From Methanothermococcus thermolithotrophicus DSM 2095 (GTDB lineage Archaea; AGJL01; Methanococci; Methanococcales; Methanococcaceae), in assembly GCF_946463545.1 (NCBI RefSeq), contig NZ_OX296583.1, forward strand, positions 1,215,035 through 1,279,034: a DNA stretch of 64,000 bases, given 5' to 3'. Under the pieces are notes generated by a model. That model worked only from the letters and a program-made list of their open reading frames with translations, was not told the DNA's origin and searched no databases. The translations under genes and the position numbers were made by a program. Positions 18,441 through 27,110 of the stretch are shown here, piece after piece (the first letter of the stretch is position 1; each line of letters begins with the position of its first letter).

Positions 18441-19520
18441 ATGAATTATTCATTTACTGCAATTGTTGGGCAGGAAAAAATGAAACAGGCGCTGGTCTTA
18501 AACGCAATAAACCCAAAAATTGGGGGAGTTTTAATAAGGGGAGAGAAGGGAACTGCAAAATCTACAACAGTAAGAGCTCTGGCTGATTTATTGCCAGAAA
18601 TTGAGGTTGTTGAAGGATGTCTATTCAACTGTGACCCCAATGGGGATTTGTGTGATGTATGTAGAGAAAAGAAGGAACGGGGAGAATTAAAAACAATTAA
18701 GAAAAAGATGAAGGTTGTTAACCTCCCAATTGGTGCTACGGAAGACAGGGTTATCGGAACACTTGATATTGAAAAAGCAATCAAAGAAGGGATTAGAGCT
18801 CTTGATTCAGGAATTTTGGCTGAGGCAAATAGGAATATTTTGTACATTGACGAAGTGAATCTTTTAGATGATCATATTGTTGATATCCTTTTAGATGCTG
18901 CTGCAATGGGGTGGAATGTTATTGAGAGGGAGGGGATAAAGATTAAGCATCCCTCACGATTTATCTTAGTTGGAACAATGAATCCAGAAGAAGGGGAGTT
19001 GAGGCCTCAGATCCTTGATAGGTTTGGGTTGATGGTGGATGTTGATGGATTAAACGATATAAAGCAGAGAGTTGAGGTAATAAAGAGAGTTGAAGAATTT
19101 AATGAAAATCCGGAAGAATTTCATAGAAAATATGAGGAAGAGCAATTAAAGTTGAGGGGGAAGATAGAAAGGGCAAGAGAATTATTGAATAATGTAAAAA
19201 TAAATGATGATTTATTGGAACTAGTTTCAAAGATTTGTATTGAATTAGGTATTCCAACAAATAGGGCAGATATAACCGTTGCAAGGACGGCAAAAACCAT
19301 TGCTGCATTTAATGGAAGGGATAATGTAACTGTTGACGATGTAAAAAAGGCATGTGAGCTTGCCCTCTTACACAGAATGAGGAGGAAGCCGTTTGAACCA
19401 CCACAATTAAACAAAGAAAAGATCGAGCAAATATTTAATGAGTTTGAGGAGAAGAATAAAGAAAAAAACGAAAATGAAAATGAAGGTAATAACAAAGAAG
19501 ATGAAGTAAAAAAAAACTAA
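18441..19520 (+). CDS. chlI: ChlI-type AAA+ chelatase subunit
   Basis: A 359-residue AAA+ ATPase of the BchI/ChlI family, the motor subunit that drives CobN/BchH-type chelatases. Walker A is GEKGTAKS (34-41), Walker B ILYIDE (133-138), and a conserved [21 protein letters not shown] sensor region lies near 176-196. Four Cys (60, 64, 71, 74) form a small insertion that may bind zinc or a cluster. After about residue 330 the sequence becomes a Glu/Asn/Lys-rich tail and stops at 19518. That tail continues in the -1 frame into the ChlD part (see 19511-19517), so this product is probably the short form of a ChlI-ChlD gene. GGTGAGAAG precedes the ATG. Confidence 0.9.
   Translation: MNYSFTAIVGQEKMKQALVLNAINPKIGGVLIRGEKGTAKSTTVRALADLLPEIEVVEGCLFNCDPNGDLCDVCREKKERGELKTIKKKMKVVNLPIGATEDRVIGTLDIEKAIKEGIRALDSGILAEANRNILYIDEVNLLDDHIVDILLDAAAMGWNVIEREGIKIKHPSRFILVGTMNPEEGELRPQILDRFGLMVDVDGLNDIKQRVEVIKRVEEFNENPEEFHRKYEEEQLKLRGKIERARELLNNVKINDDLLELVSKICIELGIPTNRADITVARTAKTIAAFNGRDNVTVDDVKKACELALLHRMRRKPFEPPQLNKEKIEQIFNEFEEKNKEKNENENEGNNKEDEVKKN
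19511..19517 (+). promoter_or_regulatory. Slippery heptamer A AAA AAC for -1 frameshifting
   Basis: The zero frame reads GTA AAA AAA AAC TAA. The heptamer A-AAA-AAC is in the correct phase and is followed directly by the stop codon. A -1 slip continues with CTA AAT GAA AGT, which is exactly the open ChlD frame. Programmed frameshifting that makes ChlI-like and ChlD products from one gene has been described for chlD genes in cobN-bearing genomes. No convincing downstream stem was identified by eye. Confidence 0.7.
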
Positions 19521-20518
19521 ATGAAAGTAATAGTAGGGATGAAAATAATAACGAAAATAGAGAACATCCCGAAAACCATGAAAACGATAATAAAAACAGT
19601 GACAACAATGAAAGCAACAATAACGAAAATAGCGACATTGGAGATGGGGATAGGACATTTGGTATAAATGGAAGGGTAAATCCAAAAATTCTTAACATAA
19701 AGTTGAGGGATAATCTATACAGGTACAGTAGCGGGAGGCACATAAGGAGCATCAGCAAAAAAGGAAGATATATACAATACCGAATTCCACATGGGAAAAC
19801 AACCGATATTGCCTTTGATGCAACATTTAGGGTTAGTGCATTGTATCAAAAAGAGCGAAGAGAGAAATTTAAGGACAAAAATTTGGTATTATACTTAAAA
19901 AAAGAAGATTTAAGGGAGAAGGTTAGGGGGAGGAAGATATCATCTAATTTGCTGTTTGTTGTTGATGCAAGTGGTTCTATGGGTGCGATGAGGAGAATGG
20001 AAGTAGCGAAAGGAGCAGTTTTATCTCTCTTAATGGATGCCTATCAAAAAAGAAATAATGTGGGAATGATTGCATTTAGAAAAGATAGTGCAGAACTTGT
20101 TTTGCCTTTCACTTCATCTGTTGAACTTGGGGAGAAATTACTCAAAGAGCTCCCAACTGGAGGAAAAACGCCCCTATCAAAAGCATTTTTAAAGGCATAT
20201 GAGATTTTTAAAAATGAAATGAGGAAAAACCCAAACATAATACCTATTATGATATTTATCAGTGACTTTAAACCAAATGTGGCTATTAAAAAAGATTATA
20301 TAAGGGAGGTCTTTGATATTTGTGATAAAATTGCAGAGGAAGGAATAAATGTCATTTTAATAGACACTGAGCCAAAATCATTAATAAAAATAGGTATTGG
20401 AGATAAAATTGCCAAAAAATATGGGTTTGGATATTATAAGATAGATGATATTAATGTAGATGGAATTTTGGACATCGTTAACCCTTTAATGAATTATTAT
20501 GGCGGTGTGCAATTTTAA
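19517..20518 (+). CDS. chlD: ChlD part: acidic linker plus von Willebrand A domain
   Basis: This frame is open from 19517 and has no credible start of its own; a TTG at 19703 lies inside it and lacks a ribosome site. Read through from chlI by a -1 slip it gives a protein of about 692 residues, the normal ChlD/BchD size. The first 55 residues are an Asn/Glu/Asp-rich linker typical of ChlD. A von Willebrand A domain follows, with the metal-site motif DASGS (VVDASGSMG), the Thr in GGKTPLSKA, and FISDFKPN. It should form the middle subunit that bridges the ChlI ring and CobN. The alternatives are a real frameshift mutation or a sequence error in the nine-A run. Confidence 0.85.
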   Translation, partial: LNESNSRDENNNENREHPENHENDNKNSDNNESNNNENSDIGDGDRTFGINGRVNPKILNIKLRDNLYRYSSGRHIRSISKKGRYIQYRIPHGKTTDIAFDATFRVSALYQKERREKFKDKNLVLYLKKEDLREKVRGRKISSNLLFVVDASGSMGAMRRMEVAKGAVLSLLMDAYQKRNNVGMIAFRKDSAELVLPFTSSVELGEKLLKELPTGGKTPLSKAFLKAYEIFKNEMRKNPNIIPIMIFISDFKPNVAIKKDYIREVFDICDKIAEEGINVILIDTEPKSLIKIGIGDKIAKKYGFGYYKIDDINVDGILDIVNPLMNYYGGVQF

Positions 20519-20745
20519 TAAGTATCTCTGTTAATCAAATATTCATATGATATTTCAATTTTTTATATGTTAAATATAGTCTTTCTGCAATTATATAACA
20601 ACCATGCTTATTATAATTTACATTAATTCTGCAATTTTAATAGAATTTTTAAGCAGTATTTACATAAATTTTTAATTTGTAGGTAATACATTTAGTGCCT
20701 GAATTCGCAGAACGACTATAAATACAAAATTTTGTAAACTATCGA
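20519..20745. other. Convergent gap
   Basis: An AT-rich gap between the convergent chlD and Gate-domain genes. It contains the short motif GAACGACTATA, seen also in other gaps of this window. No gene is seen. Confidence 0.5.
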
Positions 20746-21699
20746 TTAGATCAGCAATAGCCCCATTATTATCAAAATGTCCAACAATAAAGTTATTATT
20801 GCATTAATCATAACTATTTTAGTCCCAAATTTTGGTCCAAATAATGAAACATGCAAGGGCAGGGAGTGTTTAGCATATCTACTTGAAAGGGTCATAACAT
20901 TTCCAATAATCAAACCAATCAAAACTTCTTTTGAACTTAAAATGTCTTCATTTAAAAACCCGCCTGCCATAACTATTGCTGCATGGACATTCATAACCTC
21001 AGTTAATGCTAAGATTCCTACATTGGGATTCAAATGCAAAAAATTCGTTATTGGCTCAACAAATCTTTCAACATAATCAAAAAACCCTATTTTAGACAAA
21101 TAAATAACCAATGTCATCATAAAGAACATTATTGGAATCAATCTCTTAGCAAACCTCAAAGTACTATTAAATGATTTCTTTGCGTTTTCTTTTTTGTCCA
21201 TTTTATTGATATGTGGCATCTCGAAATTACAATCTTTTGATATAATGGATAAATACAAAAATCCAATTACTGTTTTTGCGAATGCAACTCCTAACCTAAT
21301 CAAAACAAACAAAACTCCAGTGATACCTAAAATTGGAATAACAACAGGAATAAAAAATGTGAATGTGTGTGATAGTACAGATGGAAAAGAATTTGCTAAT
21401 GATGTTCCAATAACTTCTTTTTTATTTAATTTATTCTCTTTTAATCCTTCTGCCAAAATTGAATATCCGATAGTAGGGCTAAAAAAGCATGTTAAGATTG
21501 AGGATATTGAGAAAGGATTTATTTTTAATCTTCTTAAAATTGGTGATAGGCTTTCACCTATTTTTCCCATAGCCCCGGTATTCATAATATAACTAACAAT
21601 AAACATGGTTAATAAAATAATAATGGATATTTTTGCTGTGTAGAGCATAGATATTTTTAAGGTGTTAATTAAAGTATTGAGATAAAACTCCAACTCCAT
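20746..21699 (-). CDS. Gate-domain (nucleoside-recognition-like) membrane protein
   Basis: A 317-residue integral membrane protein with about eight hydrophobic segments. It resembles the Gate/nucleoside-recognition domain proteins that methanogens carry. The two halves both contain loop patterns of that family (SPTIGYSILAEGLKENKL; ALTEVMNVHAAIVMAGG), suggesting an internal repeat typical of transporters. Family substrates are mostly unknown; some members are linked to metal or nucleoside transport. It has a GGTGATATT ribosome site and stands alone, convergent with chlD. Link to the chelatase cluster is possible but not shown by the sequence. Confidence 0.65.
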   Translation of the reverse strand: MELEFYLNTLINTLKISMLYTAKISIIILLTMFIVSYIMNTGAMGKIGESLSPILRRLKINPFSISSILTCFFSPTIGYSILAEGLKENKLNKKEVIGTSLANSFPSVLSHTFTFFIPVVIPILGITGVLFVLIRLGVAFAKTVIGFLYLSIISKDCNFEMPHINKMDKKENAKKSFNSTLRFAKRLIPIMFFMMTLVIYLSKIGFFDYVERFVEPITNFLHLNPNVGILALTEVMNVHAAIVMAGGFLNEDILSSKEVLIGLIIGNVMTLSSRYAKHSLPLHVSLFGPKFGTKIVMINAIITLLLDILIIMGLLLI

Positions 21700-22120
21700 A
21701 ATATCACCAATGTTTAATATGTTGAAATAAAAATAAATTAAATATTTGTTTTCAAATTATCTTGATTATTAACGCTTCCTTAACACTTTTTTAAAACATT
21801 TTACAGTCATTTTCTCAATCTGGTATGCCGCCCCTCATTATACTATAAATCTATCTTTACAGCATCTTTAAAACTTTTCCCTGCTATCACCATGAAAAAT
21901 TTTTATATATTGATAAACTGTTGTTGTAACTTGATAGAACGACTACATGATATCAGAGAAGGTGTATTAATTAATCTAAAAAAGAGCATTTTAATAATTA
22001 AATTTAAAAAAAATAATTTTAATTTTATCCTTAGTTACCTGTACCTTTATAAATCAAGACATCCAGCAAATTCCTTTAGAATTTGATGGTCTTATTTTAA
22101 CCAAAAACATCTAATAAATT
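21700..22120. other. 421-base gap without recognised gene
   Basis: This stretch holds the promoter of the Gate-domain gene at its left. A 64-codon open frame at 21892 has no ribosome site and low-complexity composition, so I do not call it. GAACGACTA occurs near 21938. No RNA structure was recognised. Confidence 0.45.
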
Positions 22121-22711
22121 TCAGTCTTTCAAAATCGGATACCATCTTAAATCTTCATTTACAATAATTGTCGTTTTATTTGGATAACCATAATAATAAA
22201 GTTTCTTACCATTTGTGGATAATGCCACTGCATTTAATTCTTGGATATTCATAACTTTATTACACTTAAACACTGCTATCTTTTTCAATGAAATCGGAAT
22301 TCTATATCGATTAGGTTCAGAACCAGTCTCTATAAAAGCTACTCGTGAATCTGTTGTAGTTACTGCCAAAACTGTGATTTGTTCCCGGTTTTTATTTGTG
22401 TAACTCATCCATCCTATTGTCTTTACTTTATCTTCAGGATTATCTTTTATGAATACCGCCACCTTACATCTCCATAAAAATCCAGATTTTTCTGATAGCG
22501 CAGTACGATAATATCCATCCTTCGTCTTAAATATAAAGACCTTACCCCATCCTATATCTATTTCATCAATAAGTTCTGCATCCTCTCCAATTGTGAAATG
22601 GGACTTTGCTGCATCAATTCCTGTTAATCTATAGTTTCCTAAATATAAAAACACCACTAAAATACAGACTAACAATGCTATTCCCAATGTTATTTTGTAA
22701 GATTTTTTCAC
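22121..22711 (-). CDS. Membrane-anchored protein of unknown function, bacterial-like
   Basis: About 196 residues when started at the GTG at 22709-22711, which follows a strong GGGGGGAA ribosome site; a longer frame to 22807 lacks one. There is one N-terminal transmembrane helix (about 7-26). A soluble domain follows with IDEIDIGWGKVFIFKT, GYYRTALSEKSGFLWR and YYYGYPNKTTIIVNEDLRWYPI. This pattern recalls small membrane-anchored proteins of Bacillus and Clostridium relatives, so lateral gain is possible. It sits alone between unrelated genes. No function can be assigned. Confidence 0.7.
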   Translation of the reverse strand: MKKSYKITLGIALLVCILVVFLYLGNYRLTGIDAAKSHFTIGEDAELIDEIDIGWGKVFIFKTKDGYYRTALSEKSGFLWRCKVAVFIKDNPEDKVKTIGWMSYTNKNREQITVLAVTTTDSRVAFIETGSEPNRYRIPISLKKIAVFKCNKVMNIQELNAVALSTNGKKLYYYGYPNKTTIIVNEDLRWYPILKD

Positions 22712-22960
22712 GGAAATTCCCCCCGTGATATAAATACATAAGGCTTCACATTCCCAATTTACTATATTATAGGATTTTGTTCTATAAAGAAAAGTTGTAT
22801 CATCCATTATTTAAAACTTTTATCTCGAACCTATGATTTAGAGCTCTATATATAAACACATGCGACTTAATAATTGGTTTTATTTTTGAAGATAAAACAT
22901 CACCATAAAACTAAAAAATAAGGAATGTTATTAAGAATAGGCAAAAAATTTAAAAAAATA

Positions 22961-23824
22961 TTATTTTTCTACTATTTCAACAATTTTTTCAACAACTTTT
23001 TTAAATTCTTCAGAAGCCTTACAGTCTAATGTAACCATAGGTACTCCTTTATCGGAAGCTTCTCTGGCTTTAACATCCAATGGTATTCTTCCTAAGAATT
23101 TAACATCGAGCTCTTTAGCAGCCTTCTCCCCACCGCCTTTTCCAAATACATCTACAACTTCATCACAGTGTGGACAGATAAAGCCGCCCATGTTTTCAAT
23201 TAAGCCCAATATTGGTATATTCATTGTTTTTGCCATTGTCACAGACTTTTTAGCATCTAAAACAGCCACTTCTTCAGGAGTAGTTACTATGATTATACCA
23301 TCAATATCAGGAATTGATTGTAGGATAGTCAATTGTATATCTCCTGATCCTGGTGGTGTGTCTATCAATAGATAGTCGAGCTCTCCCCAGACAACATCGC
23401 TTAAAAACTGCCTAACTGCTCCACTGACTTTTGGACCTCTCCAGATTACCGGTGTTTTTTCATCAGGTAAGAAGTAACTAATTGACATTGTTTTTATTCC
23501 TTCAGGAGTTGTAACTGGGAATATTCCGTTTTCGTCTGCCATTGGTTGTATATTTTCAACACCGAGCATTTTAGGAATATTTGGACCGTGTATATCCCCA
23601 TCCAGCACTCCAACTTTTTTACCCATCATGTTTAAGGCAGCTGCCAAGTTGACAGTAACTGTTGATTTACCTACTCCACCTTTTCCACTTACAATTGCTA
23701 TTTTATGCTTTATTTTACTCATATTTTCTCTTATTTTTGCGTTTTGCTGTTCCATCATCTTTTTTGCATCTGAGCATGAGTTACTAAGGGCACAACTTTC
23801 GCATTTTCCATCGCATTCTGCCAT
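22961..23824 (-). CDS. Mrp/NBP35-family iron-sulfur carrier ATPase
   Basis: A 287-residue P-loop ATPase of the ApbC/Nbp35 family, which holds and delivers [4Fe-4S] clusters. The deviant Walker A is GKGGVGKST (about 48-56). DGDIHGPNIPKMLG and LIDTPPGSGD mark switch and Walker B regions. The CPHC motif (about 217-220) is the bridging cluster site. A Cys-rich N-terminus (CDGKCESCALSNSC) is present, as in NBP35-type members. The length is usual for methanogens. It has a TGGTGATTAT ribosome site and is transcribed as a single gene. Likely substrates are the many Fe-S enzymes of methanogenesis such as HdrBC. Confidence 0.92.
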   Translation of the reverse strand: MAECDGKCESCALSNSCSDAKKMMEQQNAKIRENMSKIKHKIAIVSGKGGVGKSTVTVNLAAALNMMGKKVGVLDGDIHGPNIPKMLGVENIQPMADENGIFPVTTPEGIKTMSISYFLPDEKTPVIWRGPKVSGAVRQFLSDVVWGELDYLLIDTPPGSGDIQLTILQSIPDIDGIIIVTTPEEVAVLDAKKSVTMAKTMNIPILGLIENMGGFICPHCDEVVDVFGKGGGEKAAKELDVKFLGRIPLDVKAREASDKGVPMVTLDCKASEEFKKVVEKIVEIVEK

Positions 23825-23980
23825 ATAATCACCATGATTAAATTATAATAACTAATTGGTGTTAAATGATATAAAACTAACTCATTTAAAAAAAGATGAT
23901 GTGTGTATGGGCTTAAAATTGCACACCACTATAAATGTTAAAAAAATAAAATAATGGACTAACATAAACTTTAAAATTAA

Positions 23981-24169
23981 TTATATGTTACCAAATCCTC
24001 CACATCTCCTGCCATTACCACGCCCCATTCTCCTTCCCCCCGAATCTATTCTGTGGATAATGTCTTGAGATGCACCACAATTTGGACATTTTGAAGGTTT
24101 TGGAGCTCCGTAGGGAACTTCGATTATATTATTACATGATGAACATTGGAATTTTTTCAATTCTGTCAT
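23981..24169 (-). CDS. Small zinc-ribbon protein
   Basis: A 62-residue protein with a four-Cys zinc ribbon (CSSC at 9-12, CPNC at 28-31) and a basic Gly/Arg-rich tail (GGRRMGRGNGRRCGG). Small ribbon proteins of this kind occur in methanogens near iron-sulfur and FeMo-cofactor-like genes. Here it follows the Cys/Gly-rich genes at 24212-24596 on the same strand, with 42 bases between. Function is unknown; nucleic acid or metal binding is possible. Confidence 0.7.
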   Translation of the reverse strand: MTELKKFQCSSCNNIIEVPYGAPKPSKCPNCGASQDIIHRIDSGGRRMGRGNGRRCGGFGNI

Positions 24170-24211
24170 GTTATCCCTTTTTTATTATATGTAGTTGATA
24201 CACTCCCTATT

Positions 24212-24451
24212 TTATTCTTCTTTATCAATTAAATCCTTTAATTTTTTAATTTCGTTTTCAAGATGTGCTTTTTCTTCTTTCAGATGGTTTATTATCCCAG
24301 ATAATTTATTTTTTAAAACAGTTTTATTTTCACTTACTATTGGAATTCTATGCCTGTATAATTCAGAAGCATGGGGATATTCTTCCAGTTTTTGTGTCTT
24401 TATAGTATACATGAAATCCTGTTCCACATCTACATGTTCCAATATACTCAT
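24212..24451 (-). CDS. Small coiled-coil protein, overlapping or frameshifted with 24363-24596
   Basis: From the ATG at 24449-24451, which follows GGTGG by five bases, this encodes 79 residues. The last half is a clear coiled coil (LKNKLSGIINHLKEEK, then LENEIKKLKDLIDKEE). Its first part overlaps the end of the gene at 24363-24596 in another frame by about 90 bases. Either two genes overlap, or a single protein of about 125 residues with a Cys-rich head and coiled-coil tail has been broken by a frameshift near the CCCC run at about 24376. I cannot decide from sequence alone. Confidence 0.5.
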   Translation of the reverse strand: MSILEHVDVEQDFMYTIKTQKLEEYPHASELYRHRIPIVSENKTVLKNKLSGIINHLKEEKAHLENEIKKLKDLIDKEE

Positions 24452-24596
24452 AGTTTCCACCGCTTAATGGCGTTTCTCTTGGTGCAACATGAGCTCTTGG
24501 TTCAGAGTACCCTGTGTATCTTCTACCAAGTAATTGGCATAATTTCCTACCAAAGAATCCTCTATCTCTACCAAATCCGTATCCGCACCTGAACAT
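24363..24596 (-). CDS. Small Cys/Gly-rich protein
   Basis: A 77-residue frame with a strong ribosome site (GAGGTGGTAGT) before the ATG, so the start is secure. The sequence is rich in Gly, Arg and aromatic residues (MFRCGYGFGRDRGFFGRKLC). It ends with a Cys-containing segment, IGTCRCGTGFHVYYKDTK, that looks like a half metal site. The C-terminus overlaps the coiled-coil frame of 24212-24451. It is not a family I recognise, though small Gly/Cys-rich proteins next to zinc ribbons are common in methanogens. Confidence 0.55.
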   Translation of the reverse strand: MFRCGYGFGRDRGFFGRKLCQLLGRRYTGYSEPRAHVAPRETPLSGGNYEYIGTCRCGTGFHVYYKDTKTGRISPCF

Positions 24597-24720
24597 ACTA
24601 CCACCTCATTAGTTATAATATTGCACATATGTGTTGATATATTTATCATTTACTAATTAGTTAATAATAATGACACAAAAATACACTAGTAAATTCAAAA
24701 AATAAAATTCTGATTAATAT

Positions 24721-25809
24721 TTAATAGTTGTACAAAATTTCAACAATCTTTTTCCCAGCGTTCCCATCTCCAAAAGGATTTTCCCAATTTCTATTTCGTT
24801 TGAGCATTATTTCCACGGAGTTCATAATTTTTTCTTTATTGTAACCTGCAAGCATGTTGCTACCGACTTCTAGAGTTTCGGGCCTCTCTGTATTTTCTCT
24901 CAATGTTACACACGGGACTTTTAAAATACAGGCTTCCTCCTGGACTCCTCCACTATCGGTTAATATCAATTTTGCATTTTTTTCCAGAATTAAAAACTCC
25001 AAGTATCCTATTGGCTCTATTATCTTTATTAAGGGATTATTTTCAAGTTTTTTCATTAAATCGTATTCTTTTAACTTCTTCTCAGTTCTTGGGTGTATTG
25101 GGAATACAATGTTATGGTTAAAATGTTCTACAACCTGGATTATAGACTCTACAATATTTTTTAACCTTTCTATATTGTCGGTATTTTCTGCCCTATGGAG
25201 TGTTAAAAGGAAATAATCCTTGCCATTTGTAATTTTTGTTAAAAATTCTTTAATTGATTCTCTTTCTTCAGCTATCCTTAGATTCTGTAGTGTGGCATCT
25301 ACAATAGTGTTTCCTACAACAAATATATTTTTTTCATTTATCCCTTCTTTTAATAAGTTGTTCTTTGCAGTTTTTGTTGGTGCAAAGAGATAATCCGATA
25401 TATGGTCGGTTAGTACCCTGTTTGTTTCTTCAGGCATGGTTCTATCGTAACTTCTTAAACCTGCTTCAATATGGGCTATTTTTATATTTAGTTTTGATGC
25501 TGCAAGAGCTCCAGCTAAAACAGTATTTGTATCTCCCTGAACAACAACTAAATCTGGCTTTTCATTCAAAAGAATTTTTTCTATTTTAGCCAGCATTTTT
25601 CCAGTTTGTTCTCCATGGGTGCCTGATCCAATATTTAAATTATAATCTTGGGAGGGAAGGTTCAACTCCTGAAAAAATATACTATCCATATTTTCAGAAT
25701 AGTGCTGATTTGTATGAATTATAAAATAATTTCTGCCCCCTAATTCTCGAATGATGGGGGACATTTTAATTATTTCTGGCCTGGTGCCTAATATAACACC
25801 TATTTTCAT
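24721..25809 (-). CDS. wecB: UDP-N-acetylglucosamine 2-epimerase
   Basis: About 362 residues, the full length of the non-hydrolysing epimerase that makes UDP-ManNAc from UDP-GlcNAc. Family motifs are present: GTRPEIIKMSPIIREL at the N-terminus, HIEAGLRSYDRTMPEE, GNTIVDA, and the UDP-binding DSGGVQEEA near residue 285. Two tandem ATG codons occur; the second (25809) has better spacing from GGTGA. It follows wecC by a few bases, so the two are one operon. In Methanococcus this pathway supplies ManNAc-uronic acid for the N-linked glycan of S-layer and archaellum proteins. Those glycans would also decorate the sequon-rich cohesin proteins in this window. Confidence 0.95.
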   Translation of the reverse strand: MKIGVILGTRPEIIKMSPIIRELGGRNYFIIHTNQHYSENMDSIFFQELNLPSQDYNLNIGSGTHGEQTGKMLAKIEKILLNEKPDLVVVQGDTNTVLAGALAASKLNIKIAHIEAGLRSYDRTMPEETNRVLTDHISDYLFAPTKTAKNNLLKEGINEKNIFVVGNTIVDATLQNLRIAEERESIKEFLTKITNGKDYFLLTLHRAENTDNIERLKNIVESIIQVVEHFNHNIVFPIHPRTEKKLKEYDLMKKLENNPLIKIIEPIGYLEFLILEKNAKLILTDSGGVQEEACILKVPCVTLRENTERPETLEVGSNMLAGYNKEKIMNSVEIMLKRNRNWENPFGDGNAGKKIVEILYNY

Positions 25810-25813
25810 CATT

Positions 25814-27094
25814 TCACCAAGTTCTCCCGTTCCCTAATAGTTTAACATCGAATTTAGATTCCCCCCATAAGTCATGATTTAAAATGTTTCTAGTATCTAT
25901 TACAATTTTATTTCTCATTTTTGAATACATGCTTTCGAGCTCTTCCTTTTTGAAGTTTTTAAATTCATCATGATCGGTTAGAAAAACAATACAATCTGAA
26001 TCAACGATACTATTCTCTAAACTATCCAATGGATATTCAAAGATTTTTGCATGGGGATCGTATATTGAAACGTTAATATTTTTAGATAAAAGAACATCAA
26101 TAACTTTTTTAGAAGGACTTTCCCTTGTATCTTCCACATTTCCTTTGTAAGTAACCCCAAAAATACTTACTTTTGGATTTTTAACATTTAATTTTTCTAT
26201 CTCTTTTAAAATTAGATTGGCCACATAGTTTGGCATTTCTTCATTTAATTCCCTGGCCATTCTTATTAATTTAGCATTTTTGGACTTTTCGACTATGAAC
26301 CAAGGATCTATGCTTATACAATGGCCACCTACACCAGGTCCTGGTTTTAATATATCTACTCTGGGATGTTTATTTGCAAGATCTATGGCTTCCCAAACAT
26401 TTACACCTACTTCATTACATACTTTTGCAAAATCATTTGCAAGGGCGATATTCACGTCCCTGTATGTGTTCTCCATCAATTTTACCATTTCTGCAGTAGT
26501 TGAATCTGTCAGGTAAATATCCCCTTCTACAAAAGTCTTGTAAATTTCACCTGCAAGTTCTGCAGATTCTCTGGTTATTCCCCCAATAATCCTGTCGTTT
26601 TCAACTAACTCTTTTAATATTTTTCCAGGAAGAACCCTTTCTGGACAGTATGCCACATATATATCTTTTTGAATTAAACTATATACGAGCTCAGTGGTTT
26701 TTGGAGGTATGGTGCTTTCAATTACCAATAGATTTCCATCTTTTAAGTATGGCTTAATCTTTTCTGCCACACTTAATACACAGCTTAAGTCACATTTCTT
26801 AGATCCATCTTCATTAGGTGTTGCAGGGGTGGGAACACATATGATGAATGCATCGGCTTCTTCAGGTTCTGTTTTAACCTTGAGGTTTTCTGAATTTATT
26901 GCACCTTTTACAAGAGTCATTAATCCAGGTTCTTCGATTATTAATCTTCCTTCTTTTATGGCACTAACTCTTTTTTCATCGATATCCACCCCAATTACGT
27001 CAAATCCATGGTTTGCAAGCATTGAGGCAGTTGGCAGCCCGATATAACCAAGACCTATTACGCATATTTTTTTAATCCTTCTATTTTTTTCCAT
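25814..27094 (-). CDS. wecC: UDP-N-acetyl-D-mannosamine dehydrogenase
   Basis: A 426-residue UDP-sugar dehydrogenase that oxidises UDP-ManNAc to UDP-ManNAc-uronate with two NAD. The NAD-binding motif [13 protein letters not shown] opens the protein (about 14-26). The catalytic Cys lies in [15 protein letters not shown] (about 256-270). The C-terminal UDP-binding domain contains [15 protein letters not shown]. The GGGTGATTGA ribosome site supports the start. It sits between the antiporter gene (16 bases upstream) and wecB, so all three may be co-transcribed. Confidence 0.95.
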   Translation of the reverse strand: MEKNRRIKKICVIGLGYIGLPTASMLANHGFDVIGVDIDEKRVSAIKEGRLIIEEPGLMTLVKGAINSENLKVKTEPEEADAFIICVPTPATPNEDGSKKCDLSCVLSVAEKIKPYLKDGNLLVIESTIPPKTTELVYSLIQKDIYVAYCPERVLPGKILKELVENDRIIGGITRESAELAGEIYKTFVEGDIYLTDSTTAEMVKLMENTYRDVNIALANDFAKVCNEVGVNVWEAIDLANKHPRVDILKPGPGVGGHCISIDPWFIVEKSKNAKLIRMARELNEEMPNYVANLILKEIEKLNVKNPKVSIFGVTYKGNVEDTRESPSKKVIDVLLSKNINVSIYDPHAKIFEYPLDSLENSIVDSDCIVFLTDHDEFKNFKKEELESMYSKMRNKIVIDTRNILNHDLWGESKFDVKLLGNGRTW

Positions 27095-27110
27095 TCAATC
27101 ACCCAAAAGC

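Noticed and set aside
19435-19758. Hydrophobic-looking frames opposite the chlI/chlD linker
   Set aside because: They are the complement of the acidic Asn/Glu-rich linker, which explains their Leu/Phe/Ser/Tyr bias.
21892-22086. 64-codon frame in the gap before the Gate-domain gene
   Set aside because: There is no ribosome site and composition is like random AT-rich DNA.
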